From: Cryptomeria japonica
Taxonomy: Eukaryota > Streptophyta > Pinopsida > Cupressales > Cupressaceae
Assembly (NCBI RefSeq): GCF_030272615.1
Contig: NC_081412.1
Location: forward strand, 339,194,870 to 339,258,869
DNA length: 64,000 nucleotides
Direction of reading: 5' to 3'
In this document: piece by piece, positions 1 to 11,310 of the stretch
Position numbering within the stretch: the stretch's first letter is position 1
Layout: every line of letters starts with the position of its first letter
The notes under the pieces: model-generated
Databases searched by the model: none
What the model was told of the DNA's origin: nothing
Seen by the model: the letters and a program-made list of their open reading frames with translations, nothing else
Position numbers and translations under genes: made by a program

Positions 1-3000
1 ATCAAAATTTGACGCTATAGGCTCCGGAATAGGGACTTGCTTCTTGAAACCTTGTTCTGCCTCCAAACACTGATTTTGATGTTTTAAAATCAGGGCTTTC
101 GAGGCACAAGCTCTGCAAACGATGTTCTAAGAGCATGATGTAAGTCAAAATAATGTTTTGACCTACCGGCTTCAAAATTGCGACTTCCATCTTGCAACCT
201 TGCGCCTCCAAACACCAATTTTTGATGGTCTGAAACCGGGGCTATTGAGGCACAAGCTCCTAAACAAGGTTCTAATAGCACAATGTGCTTCACAATCGCA
301 TTTTGACACTACCAGCTCTGGAATCAGGACTTCCATCTTGGAACCTTGTTGTGCCTTGAAATACCATTTTTGATGCTCTTAAACTGGGGCTTTCGAGGTG
401 CAAGCTTCGAAACAAGGTTCTTAGAGAAAGATGTGCATCAAAATTGAATTTTGATGCTACCAGCATGGGAATCGGGACTTGCATCTTGAAACCTTGTTGT
501 GCCTCCAAACATTGATTTTGATGTGCCAAAATTAGGGCTTTCAAGACACAACCTTCTAAATGAGGTTCTAAGAACACCATGTTTATGAAAATTATGTTTT
601 GATGCTATAGGCTTGAGAATCGGGACCTTGAAACCTTGTTGTGCCTCCAAACATTGATTTTGATGCTCCAAACCTGGGTCTTTTGAGGCACAAGCTCCAA
701 AAATGAGGTTCTAAGAGCACGATGTGCGTCAAAATCACGTTTTGACAGTACCGGCTCTAAAATTGTGACCTTCATCTTGCAGCCTTGCTCCTCCAAACAC
801 CAATTTTGATGCTCTGAAATAGGGGCTTTTGAGGCACAAGCTCCTAAACAAGGTTCTAAGAGCACAATGTGCTTCAAAATCGCATTTTGACACTACTGGT
901 TTTGGAATCGGGACTTGTGTCTTGAAACCTTGTTGTGCCGCTAAACACATATTTTGATGCTTTGAAACCGGGGCTTTCGAGGTGCAAGCACGAAAACAAG
1001 GTTCTAAGAGAATGATCTGCATCAAAATTGAATTTTGATGCTACCAGCACGGGAATTGGGACTTGCATCTTGAAACTTTGTTGTGCCTCCAAACATTGAT
1101 TTTGATGTTCCAAACTCAGGGCTTTCAAGGCACAAGATCTGAAATGAGGTTCTAAGAGCACATGGTACATCAAAATTACGTTTTGACGCTATCGACTTTG
1201 GAATCAGAAATTGTGTCTTGAAACCTTGTTGTGCCTCTAACCACTAATTTTTATGCTCCAAAAATGAGGCTTTTGAGGCACAACCTCCGAAATGAGGTTC
1301 TAAGAACACTATGTTTATCAAAATCATGTTTTGACGTTGTCGGCTTGAGAGTCGGGACTTGTGTCTTGAAACCCTGTTGTGCTTTTAAACATTAATTTTG
1401 ATGTTTTGAAACTAGATCTTTCGATCCACGCGCTCTGAAACAAGGTTCTAAGAGCACGATCTGCATCAAAATCACGTTTTGACACTACAAGATCCGAAAT
1501 AGGGACTTGCGTTTTGAAAGATTGTTGTTCCTTCAAAGACCAATTTTGATGCTTCAAAACCAAAGATTTTGAGGTATAAGCTCCAAAACAAGGTTCTACA
1601 TCGATTTTGATGCTAAAAAATTGGGGCTTTTGAGGCATAATTTCTAAAACAAGGTTCTAAGAGAACAATGTGCATCAAAATTGAATTTTGATGCTACTAG
1701 CTCTAGAATCGACGCTTGCATCTTGAAACGTTGTTGTGCCTCAAAACACTGATTTTGATGCTCTGAAACTTGGGCTTTCGAGACACAAGCTTTGAAATGA
1801 GATTCTAAGAGCACGATGTGCGCCAAAATCAGATTTTGATGCTAGTGACTCTAGAATCGGGACCTGCATCTTGAAACCTTGTTCTGCCCCCAAACATTGA
1901 TTTTGATGATCCAAAATTGGGTCTTTTGAGGCACAAGCTCTGAAATGAGCTTCTAAGAAAATGATGTGCGTGAAAATCAAATTTTGACGCTACAAGTGCC
2001 AGAATAGGGACTTGCTTCTTGAAACATTGTTGTGCCTCCTAGCACTGATTTTGATGTTTCAAAATCAGAGCTTTCGAGGCACACACTCCACAAATGAGGT
2101 TCTAAGAGCATGATGTGCGTTAAAATCACATTTTGACACTACCGGATCTGAAATCGTGACTTTTGTCTTGCAACCTTGCTCCTCCAAACACCAATTTTGA
2201 TGCTCTAAAACTGAGGCTTTTGAGGCACAAGCTCCTAAATAAGGTTCTAAGAGCACAATGTTTTTCAAAATCACATTTTGACACTACCGGCTCTGGAATT
2301 GGGGATTGCGTCTTGAAACCTTGTTGTGCCTCCAAACACCAATTTGGATGCTACCAGCACGGGAATCAGGACTTGCATCTTGAAACATTGTTGTGCCTCC
2401 AAACATTGATTTTGATGTTCCCTAATAAGGGCTTTCAAGGCACAAGCTCCGAAATGAGGTTCTAAGAGCACGATCTACATCAAAATTGATTTTCGACGCT
2501 ACCGACTTTGGAATCGGGAATTGTGTCTTGAAACCTTATTGAGCCTCCAAACACTAATTTTTATGCTCCATAAATGAAGCTTTTGAGGCACAACCTCTGA
2601 AATGAGGTTCTAAGAACACCATGTTCATCAAAATCGTGTTTTCACGCTATCGGCTTGAGAATCGATAATTGTACTTGATACCTTTTTGTGCATTTAAACA
2701 TTGATTTTGATGTTTTGTAACAGGAGCTTTCGAGCCACGCACTCCAAAATGAGGTTCTAAGAGCACCATGTACATCAAAATCACAGTTTGACATTACAGG
2801 CTCTGGAATAGGGACTTGTGTCTTGAAAGCTTGTTGTGCCTCCAAACACCAATTTTGATGCTTCAAACCGAAGATTTTGAGGGATAAGCTCCAAATCAAG
2901 ATTCTACCTTGATTTTTGTGCTCCAAAACTGGGGCGTTTGAGGCACAATTTCTAAAACAAGGTTCTAAGAGCACAATGTGTATCAAAATTTGATTTTGAT

Positions 3001-5444
3001 GTTACAAGATCTAGAATCGGGGCTTGCATCTTGAAACCTTGTTGTGCCTCAAAACATTGATTTTGATGCTCCGAAACTGGGGCTTTTGAGTCATAAGCTT
3101 TGAAATGATTTTCTCTGAGCACGATGTGTGCTGAAATCAGATTTTGACGTTATTGACTCTAGAATCGGGACTTCCATCTTGAAACCTTGTTGTGCCTCCA
3201 AACATTGATTTTGATGCTCCAAAACTAGATCTTTCGAGGCACAAGATCCGAAATGAGCTTCGAAGAGAATGATGTGCGTCAAAATCAAATTTTGATGCTT
3301 CAGGCTCTGGAATAGGGACTTGCTTCATGAAACCTTGTTGTGCCTCCAAACACTGATTTTGATGTTTCAAAATTGGGGCTTTCAAGCCACACGCTCCAAA
3401 ATGAGGTTCTAAGAGCATGATGTGCATCAAAATCATATTTTGACACTACAAGCTCCGGTATAGGGACTTGTGTCTTGAAAGCTTGTTGTGCCTCCAAACA
3501 CCAATTTTGATGCTTCAAAACTGAAGAGTTTGAGGCATAAGCTCCAAATCAAGGTTCTACCTCGAATTGTGTGCTCCAAAACTAGGGCTTTTGAGACACA
3601 ATTTCTAAAACAATGTTCTAAGAGCACAATATGCATCAAATGTGAATTTTTATGCTACTAGATCTATAATCAGGGCTTGCATCTTGAAACCTTGTTGTGC
3701 CTCAAAACACTGATTTTGATGCTCTCAAACCAGCGCTTTCGAAGCATAAGCTTCGAAATGAAGTTTTAAGAGCACGATGTGCACCGAAATCAGATTTTGA
3801 TGCTATTGACTCAAGAAACGGGACTTGCCTCTTGAGAACTTGTTTTGCCTCCAAACATTGATTTTGATGCTCCCAAACTGGGTCTTTCGAGGAACAAGCT
3901 CTGAAATGAAGCTTTTAAGCGAATGATGTGCATCAAAATCGAATTTTAACTCTCCAAGATCCAGAATAGGGACTTGCTTCTTGAAACCTTGTTGTGCCTC
4001 CAAACAAGGCTTTCGAGGCACACGCTCCATAATTGAGGTTCTAAGAGCATGATGTGCATTAAAATCACATTTTGACACTACCGGATATAAAATCGCGACT
4101 TCTGTTTTGCAACCTTGCTCCTCTAAACACCAATTTTGATGCTCTAAAACCAATGCTTTCGAGGCACAAGCTCCTAAACAAGGTTCTAAGAGCACAATGT
4201 TTTTCAAAATTGCATTTTGACACTACCGGCTTTGGAATCGGGACTTGCGTCTTGAAACCTTGTTATGCCTCCAAACACCAATTTTGATGCGCTGAAACTG
4301 GGGCTTTCGAGGTGCAAGCTCCGAAACAAGGTTCTAAGAGAACGATGTGCATCAAAATTGAATTTTGATGCTACCAACACGGGAATCGAGACTTGCATCT
4401 TGAAACCTTGTTGTGCCTCCAAACATTGATTTTGATGTTTTGAAACTGGAGCTTTCAATCCATGCGCTCTGAAACGAGGTTCTGAGAGCACGATGTGCAT
4501 CAAAATCACGTTTTGACACTACAGGCTCCAGAATAGGGACTAGCATCTTGAATGTTTGTTGTGCCTCCAAACACTAGATTAGATGCTTCAAAATGGAAGA
4601 TTTTGAGGCATAAGCTCCAAAACAAGGTTGTACCTTGATTTTGATGCTCCAAAACTAGGGCTTTTGAGGCACAAGTTCTAAAACAAGGTTCTAAGAGCAC
4701 AATGTTCATCAAAATTGAATTTTGATGCTACTGCTCTAGAATCAGGGCTTACATCTTGAAACCTTGTTGTGCCTCAAAACACTAATTTTGATGTTCCGAA
4801 ACTGAGGCTTTCGAGGCGCAAGCTTCAAAATGAGGTTCTAAGAGCACGATGTGCGCCAAAATCAGATTTTGATGTTGTTGACTCTAAAAACGGGACTTGC
4901 ATCTTGAGACCTTGTTGTGCCTCCAAACATTGATTTTGATGCTCCCAAATTGGGTCTTTCGAGGAACAAGCTCTGAAATGAAGCTTCTAAGAGAATGATG
5001 TGCATCAAAATCAAATTTTAATGCTACAAGATCCAGAATAGGGACTTGCTTCTTGAAACCTTGTTGTGCCTCCAAACACTGATTTTGATGTTTCAAAATC
5101 GGGGCTTTCGAGGCACAAGCTCCGCAAATGAGGGTCTAAGAGCACGATGTGCATCAAAATTATGTTTTGACACTACCGGCTCCGAAATCGTGACTTTCGT
5201 CTTGCAACCTTGCGTCTCCAAACACCAATTTTGATGCTTCAAAACCAAAGATTTTGAGGCATACGCTCCAAAACAAGGTTCTACCTCGATTTTGATTCTT
5301 CAAAATTGGGGCTTGCATCTTGAAACCTTGTTGTGCCTCAAGACTTATTTTGATGCTCTAAAACTGAGGCTTTCAAGGCACAAGCTTTGAAATGAGGTTC
5401 TAAGGGCATGATGTGCGCCAAAATCAGATTTTGATGCTATTGAC
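1..5444. repeat. 148-bp satellite array, block A
   Basis: Tandem copies of a roughly 148-bp unit fill this stretch. Each unit carries recognisable anchors: a CTTGAAACCTTGTTGTGCCT segment, then ATTTTGATG, GAGGCACAAGCTCC, GGTTCTAAGAGCAC, and a TCAAAAT-TTTTGAYGCTA segment. Several diverged monomer types alternate. Besides the seven types of the long right-hand block, there is an extra cassette: a shorter monomer with TTGCAACCTTG (near 196, 779, 2168, 4104, 5206), one with GAGGTGCAAGC (near 395, 979, 4308) and one with CAGCACGGGAATC (near 460, 1047, 2346, 4377). Spacing of the cassette is irregular. Minus-strand open frames of 60-130 codons occur because the monomer lacks stops in two frames; I see no gene here. 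The block ends exactly where the copia LTR begins. Confidence 0.95.
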
Positions 5445-6948
5445 TGATAACTTAATGATGAACGAATAGTACCAAACCGGTACTGAGAGGGGGGGGGTGA
5501 ATCAGTACAAGCAAAAACTCAACCTTAAACCGGTTTGTCAACTAGCACTTAGGCACTGATAGACAAACAGTAGCACCGGTCCTTCTACAGAGTTCAACCG
5601 GCAAAACCCAGTGTAAGTAAGACGAGCAAAGACCGGTTGACACTTATCCTCTCATATAATCTAACTTTTCATTCCCATTTCACTCTAATGCATGAATGGG
5701 CAATCTACCATCAAAGATGTACATATTACAGCAAGATCAACATGCATCACCACTTAATCAGAAAACAATCATAACATCACACATGACACACATATTTTTC
5801 ATGTGGAAACCCAACTGGGAAAAACCACGGTGGGGATGAATACCCACAAGCTTGTTTTTGAACTCTTTGGAAGTCCGCTCTGTTAGGAGCCTTGTCCAGT
5901 TAAAGACAGATACAATAGGTTCTGTTAGGAACCGATCCTGTTAGGGATCACCTAGTTAAGGGATGGCTACAATACCTCGTTAAGGGTTAAACCCTGTTAA
6001 GGGTACCTTGTTAGAGGATTTCAAGAACGCAATAGCTAAAGGATATCAATGACTCAGTAGCTTCGAGTTACCCTGTTAGAGGATTTCAACAAGCCAGTTA
6101 AGGCTACCCTGTTAGGGGATTTCACAACTGTTGAAGTAGTTAAAGATCAATAGGTATATCAATGACCTGATAATAGCACTCAATGCCAATGCAGATCCGC
6201 TTAAGCTCCTCTTCACCTTCTGCACTTACACTCTGCAGATATGACTTCTCTCCTCTGGTCTGGCAAGAATCACGTATCTCTTCTCGTAGATACACACACA
6301 CAACTTTTGCGAACAAACTCTGAAAGAATCACAACATCGACCTTATAGGACAACAGATAGGTCGGTAGCATAAACCCTAAACCCTAGACCTGTTAGGTTA
6401 AGGAATTCAAACGATTCAATCCTGACCGTTGATCATACTGTATTGAATGCAATAGTCTTGATCCAATCTCAAGACATTCTCCATTGTTTGTTTTCCACCG
6501 ATTTCATGGCGGCTGATAACCCATCACACATTATCACTGTTTACAGACTTTGCACATTCCCGAGGTAGATAGGAACACTCTTCTTTATGCAAGATCCTTC
6601 ATGCGCACAAGGCTTACGTGGCAACACTATCTGTTCTTCGTTATCATGCTAAATTCATCACATAAAGATCACCGATTGAGTCACACGGGCTTAAGATACT
6701 CCAACCGGAAATCCTGAAGTGGAAACTACCTACCAACGAGTAGTCATACAATGCTTCCATGTGTCAGTTCCCATGACTACATGCCGGTTCACCTTGACAT
6801 GCCGGTTCACCTTGAACAAATATACCACTTTACTTTGGCATATATACCGGTTCTCACATATACCAGTTCTCTCTTCATATCACATATTGACATCAATGAC
6901 AACATACAATATCATTATGTCCTCATACCAGTTCACGTAATGCCAACA
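5445..6948 (-). repeat. copia LTR, left copy (3' LTR of the minus-strand element)
   Basis: This 1504-bp repeat matches 11311-12812 along its whole length with scattered substitutions and small indels. By eye the two differ at roughly 5-7% of positions (about 15 differences in the first 200 bp). Read on the plus strand it begins TGATAACTTAATG and ends GCCAACA. It is rich in CCGGTT-like words and has a G-run flanked by GTACTGA near 5478-5500. It also holds the hairpin series annotated separately. A (CCCTAAA)-like double motif lies at 6372-6386. The left edge abuts satellite directly at ...GCTATTGAC. Confidence 0.93.
5877..6121 (-). repeat. Series of short hairpins with a near-constant TGTTAG/GTTAA loop in the LTR
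   Basis: Within about 245 bp there are eight to ten short inverted repeats. Stems change but remain self-complementary while the loop stays near TGTTAG or GTTAA. Examples on the plus strand are GCTC-TGTTAG-GAGC, GGTTC-TGTTAG-GAACC, GATCC-TGTTAG-GGATC, ACCC-TGTTAA-GGGT, AGCC-AGTTAA-GGCT and CCC-TGTTAG-GGG. The other LTR has the same series at 11743-11989. The function is unknown. Position inside the LTR would place it in element transcripts, but that is inference. Confidence 0.75.
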
Positions 6949-6960
6949 ATCTCCCCCTTT
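6949..6960 (-). promoter_or_regulatory. Polypurine tract of the copia element
   Basis: Read on the minus strand this is AAAGGGGGAGAT, directly upstream of the TGTTGGC start of the 3' LTR. A purine run in this place primes plus-strand DNA synthesis in LTR retrotransposons. The same tract, slightly changed, lies next to the right LTR at 12813-12824. Confidence 0.85.
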
Positions 6961-7190
6961 GGCATTGATGGCAATATACAAAGCTATCTTTCTGCAAACT
7001 CATCTTCTCCCCAATTTCTTCAGATATCTTCTCCGCTACACTTCTTCTCCCTCTTTGACAACAATGCCAAAGTGGAGGCACAAACATCCCTGTTCCATTA
7101 TGTTGCTCCCCCTGAGGAGTAGCATCCTTCAACACATCAATCAAAAAAAATTTGACTATGCAATACCTGTCTGATGTGGAACAAATACTT

Positions 7191-7910
7191 TTAATTTACC
7201 TCCTGAAGGGGCAGTACCCCCAATTCACCTCTTAAATACACAAATGTAGTCTTTGGGAGAGGCTTGGTGAATATGTCTGCTAACTGCTCCTTACTGGAAA
7301 CATGTTCCAGTGCAATCTCTTTATTCTGAACCTTTTCCCTCAAGAAATGATACTTAAGCTCAAAATGCTTGGTTCTAGAATGTAAAACCAGATTCTTTGA
7401 AATATTGATAGCACTTGTGTTATCACAGAATATACTTACCGGTTCAGATATAGGGATTTTGAAGCCATCTAATACATGCTTCATCCAAATTGTCTGAGTG
7501 CAGTTCATGAAAGCTGCAACATACTCCGCTTCTGCTGTAGACTGAGAGATACAGCTCTGCTTCTTACTCATCCATGAGACCAGTCTACCACCAAGAAGGA
7601 ATGCACCACCGGTTGTGCTTTTCTGATCATCCACATTACCTGCCCAATCAGCATCTGTGAATACTTTCAGGTTGAAATCATTGTTGTATGGGTACCACAA
7701 TCCATAGTCAACTGTTCCCTTCAGATACCTAAGAATCCACTTGACTGCAACCAAGTGGGATTCTCTTGGATTTTTCTGGAACCTTGCAGTAATGCCAACT
7801 GCATGTGCAATATCTAGTCTACTATGCACTACATAATGCAACTTACCAATCATTGATCGGTATTCTTTCTCATCAACCAATGTGGAATCATCCTCTTTGA
7901 TAATTTGCAA
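7191..7910 (-). pseudogene. copia RNase H and RT C-terminal segment
   Basis: An open stretch of 239 codons encodes the end of the copia polyprotein. It carries KEYRSMIGKLHYV, then the RNase H block with FTDADWAGN (first catalytic Asp), STAEAEYVA (catalytic Glu), IFCDNTSAI (Asp) and the C-terminal HVSSKEQLADIFTKPLP. These are standard copia RNase H landmarks, so the domain is essentially complete. It is out of frame with the RT upstream: near 7895-7905 the coding strand seems to have lost one base in the LSKEDDS region, so RT and RNase H no longer join. In a working element this domain removes the RNA strand during reverse transcription. Confidence 0.9.
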
Positions 7911-8014
7911 CTGGTCACCATCGGTGTACCAACCGGTTTGCTATCTTCCATGTCAAAGGTCTTCAACACGAATTTGACATATTTGAACTGAGTGATAAAG
8001 ATTACATTGTTCAT

Positions 8015-9046
8015 CTATTGGATCTGTAGTCCAATGAAGAATTTAATCTCCCCTATGAGTGACATCTCAAACTCTTCCTTCATCTTATCAACAAACTCAT
8101 GACTCATCTTGTCATCTCCACCAAATATAATATCATCAACAAAAACTTCACACATCAGGATCTGATCTCCTTCAGATTTCAAGTATATATTGCTATCTTC
8201 ACTTGTTCTCTCAAATCCAATCTTCACAAGATGGGAATGTAGACGTTCATACCATGCTCTAGGTGCCTGCTTTAGACCATATAAGGCTTTATGTAGCCTG
8301 CACACCATATCACTGTCTTCAGATAGGGAAAACCCATCTGGTTGCTCTATATACACCTCCTCTTCAAGTACACCATTTAGGAATGCCGATTTTACATCCA
8401 TTTGATATACCTTGAATCCTTTAAAAGATGCATATGCAAGAAGCATACGAACTCCTTCCAATCTGGCTACGGGAGCAAAGGTTTCTCCATAGTCTTCTCC
8501 TTCTTCTTGAGCATATCCTTTGTACACCAATCTTGCTTTGTTCCTGAGCATTGTGCCATCCTCATTCAGCTTGTTTCTGAACACCCATTTGGTACCAATG
8601 ACATTTTTATGTTCCGGTCTGGGTACCAAGGACCATGTACCATTTTTCTCTATCTGGTCAAGTTCCTCTTCCATTGCCTTGATCCAGTCTTCATCTTTAT
8701 GAGCCTCTTTGAATGACTTAGGCTCAAATTCAGAGATCAAACATGAGTTTTCTCTGATCTTTCTTCTTGTAAGGATTCCTGCATCCTTATCTCCTATGAT
8801 CTGCTTAGGATCATGATTCAGCTTGACATATTGAGGAATAGTCTTGACTGGTTCTTCTTGCTTTTCCTCTTCATCCTCATCTTCATCAGTATCAACATTC
8901 ACCAGTTCAGGAACACTGTAACTGGTACTTGGTTGACTGACAACCGGTTCCCAGAAGGTTGCAACCAGTTCATTTATAGCTTGCTCACTGCCTATTTCTT
9001 CCGGTTTCTCAGAGGTTTCATCAAATCTCACATTGATACTTTCCAT
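8015..9046 (-). pseudogene. copia reverse transcriptase
   Basis: This 343-codon open stretch covers the acidic linker and most of the copia RT. Visible blocks are [14 protein letters not shown], a variant [49 protein letters not shown] (catalytic Asp), [16 protein letters not shown] and the active site FVDDIIFGG, ending in FFIGLQIQ. A stop follows at 8015-8017, where family members continue; CAG or CAA to TAG would explain it. After this stop the frame continues open towards 7910 until a probable one-base loss. Upstream, the stretch 9047-9100 is open in the same frame but lacks about 20 residues normally found between integrase and RT, so a small deletion is likely. Role: RNA-dependent DNA polymerase. 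Confidence 0.92.
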
Positions 9047-9100
9047 AATTCTCTGAGTCCTATTGTTAAAACACTCATCACATTTAGCTTCAAACTTGCC

Positions 9101-9511
9101 CTAATGTTCACTCCTCTTGATGTAACATTTGCTACCAAATACCCTAAAGTAGCTAACCACAAGTGTCTTACCGGTCCAATACTCATAAGGAGTTTTATCC
9201 TTACCTTTCTTGATGAGTACCCGGTTCATTGTGTAGACTGCAGTGCTTACCACTTCTCTCCAAAAGGTGTGAGCTACTTTTCCTTGAATCAACATGGTTC
9301 TAGCTGCTTCAACCACAGTCCGATTATTCCTCTCTGCTAGGCCATTCTGTTGTGGAGTCTGGGAGGCAGACAATTGCCTCTTAATGCCAAATTCTTCACA
9401 ATACTTGTTGAATTCACCAAAAGTGAATTCCCCTCCTTGGTCAGTTCTGAGACACTTGATCCTTTTACCGCTTTCCTTCTCCACTAATGCTCTGAAAGAT
9501 TTGAACTTCAC
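9101..9511 (-). pseudogene. copia integrase catalytic core
   Basis: This 136-codon stretch contains the second and third members of the DDE triad: the Asp in CLRTDQGGEF and the Glu in QQNGLAERNNR. It then has FWREVVSTAVYTMNR and the GKTPYEYWTGK-type segment. The first Asp (HTDLCGP) lies in the upstream fragment 9596-10891. The two are in the same frame, separated by stops at 9596-9598 and about 9532, both compatible with C-to-T change. A third stop ends the fragment at 9101-9103. The intact enzyme would insert the cDNA into the genome; this copy is inactive. Confidence 0.9.
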
Positions 9512-9595
9512 AAAGGCTTTAGACTTGTCTTTCTAGAATGTGATCCACATCATTCTTGAGCAGTCATCAGTGAGAATCATGAAGTACCTATCACC

Positions 9596-10891
9596 CTACA
9601 CACTTCTAGTTTTCATAGGACCACACAAATCAGTATGCACAAGATCAAGCAAGTTGTCAATAGTGAAAGATTTACCTTTAAAGTTTGAGGAAGACATTTT
9701 CCCTAATTGACACTCTCTGCACAAGGTATTATCCGGTTTGCTTAGCACTGACAACCCTCTAACTGCCTTGATCTTACTAGCCTTCACAATGTTATCAAAG
9801 TTTACATGGCAGAGTCTCCTATGCCATATCCAGCTATCATCAAACTTAGCCATAAGACATGTACTTATATTTGCATTCAGATGAAATAGGTTACCTTTGG
9901 TCTGCATGCCAGTGGCCACCAATTCACCATCTTTTCCTTTGATTCTGCAGATTCCATTCTTGAATTCCAGAGTAAGGCCATTGTCATTCAGCTGGGCAAC
10001 ACTCAGAAGGTTGTGTCTGAGACCATCAACCCAATATACATTGTCAGCACTACTCTTTCCATTTAGAGAGATGGACCCTTTTCCTTTAACCATACATGGT
10101 GCATCATTGCCAAAACGAACCACACCACCATCATACTCTTCCAAGGATAGAAACTTGCTCCAGTCACCAGTCATATGGTGGGAGAAACCACTGTCAATAA
10201 TCCACTCATTGGAATTATCAAAGTGGGAGACAAGAGCCTTCTTGTCTGACACATCTTCCTTTACAACAACAAACACAATGTCTTCATTCTCTTCATCTTC
10301 TGATTCCTCATTTGTGACACCTTCATCAACTACAACAAAACAGTTTCTCCGGTTTCCTCCTTTGAATTTCCTGAATCTTTCCGGTTTATCCTTGTTGTCA
10401 CTATTAGGATAGTTCGTAGCAATATGTCCTATCCAGTTACACGAAAAACATTTCAAAGGGAGCTTACCTTTGTATTTACCAGTTCCTTTTGGAAATTTCC
10501 TGGCAAGAAGAGCTTCAAATTCCATTAGAAACTCCTCATCATCCATTACTTTGCTCTGTCTTGGTTCACCACTAGTGCTTGCTTCTTTTCCTTTCCTGGA
10601 TGGTACAACAGAGGCTCTAAAAGCTGATTTAGTCTTTTGAACACTGCGATCAAAACTATTTAGCTCATAGTCTATCAACTTTGCTATGATGGAGTCCAAG
10701 GATACCTTAGTCTTGTCTATTGATCTTAGCTCCTGAATAGCAGTAACCATTATTGCATAGACCGACAATAGGGATCTTAGGACTTTGCTTACCACAGTGG
10801 AATCTTCCATTTTACCACCTGCACTCTTGATATCTCTGACAACAATTTTGATTCTAATACCATACTGTTGTATTGTTTCACCTTCAACCAT
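9596..10891 (-). pseudogene. copia gag C-terminus, protease and integrase zinc domain
   Basis: A 431-codon open stretch. Residues 1-145 are the rest of the gag (UBN2-like region). At about 148-161 a zinc knuckle reads CFSCNWIGHIATNY, where the expected last Cys is Tyr, so zinc binding is probably lost. The aspartic protease active site is WIIDSGFSHHMTGD at about 230-243; copia elements usually have Cys where Phe stands here. The integrase HHCC domain is seen as WHRRLCH (about 356-362) and CRECQLGK (391-398), followed by HTDLCGP with the first catalytic Asp (421). It ends in a stop where related elements continue with a Gln-Gly-Asp sequence. It is in frame with the gag fragment 10892-11239, separated by one TGA. 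Confidence 0.9.
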
Positions 10892-11239
10892 TCACATGTC
10901 TCCAAACTTTCCTCTAAGGCTTTCTTCCTTAGCTTGTTTTACATGCTCATCACCTCCATAGATATTTTCAAGAGCATCCCATACCACTTTGGGATTTACC
11001 TTATCTTGGACATCAATGAACTCAATATCAGATAAACTACTGATTAGGGCTTTCATGACTTGCCCATTTTCCTGTATCTCTCTCTTTTGATCATCGGTAA
11101 GAGTATCGGTAGGGGCAACATAGGGATTCTCAACATAGCTCCAGTGTTGAGCACCCATGCTTCTGATGTATATCTTCATTCTATCTTTCCATATACTAAA
11201 ATTTTCTTTGTTAAACTTTGGACCTTCCCTCTTCATCAT
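10892..11239 (-). pseudogene. copia gag N-terminus
   Basis: This 115-codon stretch begins close to the LTR, 57 bp after the primer-binding site. It includes NFSIWKDRMKIYIRSMG and VWDALENIYGG, hallmarks of plant copia Gag (DUF4219/UBN2 type), which forms the virus-like particle core. The frame is closed by a TGA at 10892-10894 and continues at once as 9596-10891 in the same frame. CGA to TGA is the simplest cause. I chose the first Met pair at 11239 as start; no better upstream Met is seen before the primer site. Confidence 0.88.
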
Positions 11240-11296
11240 TACAACGGGATCTTTCCCTCAAGTGGTTAAGCTTACAACACAGAGGACCTAGAGGAT

Positions 11297-11308
11297 GCTC
11301 TGATACCA
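11297..11308 (-). promoter_or_regulatory. Primer-binding site (initiator tRNA-Met type)
   Basis: The minus strand reads TGGTATCAGAGC, the standard plant copia site complementary to the 3' end of initiator methionine tRNA. Two bases (AT) separate it from the ...TTATCA end of the 5' LTR at 11311. This fixes both the LTR boundary and the element's orientation. Confidence 0.95.
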
Positions 11309-11310
11309 AT

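Noticed and set aside
1-5444. CRISPR-like array because of regular repeats
   Set aside because: The unit is a full 148-bp tandem monomer with no constant repeat/variable spacer split, no cas genes, and a plant context.
5401-5450. Search for a target-site duplication of the copia element
   Set aside because: The right border is lost by deletion, so the left flank has no partner to compare.
8190-9340. Plus-strand open frames over the copia RT and integrase
   Set aside because: They are shadows on the strand opposite recognised pol domains.
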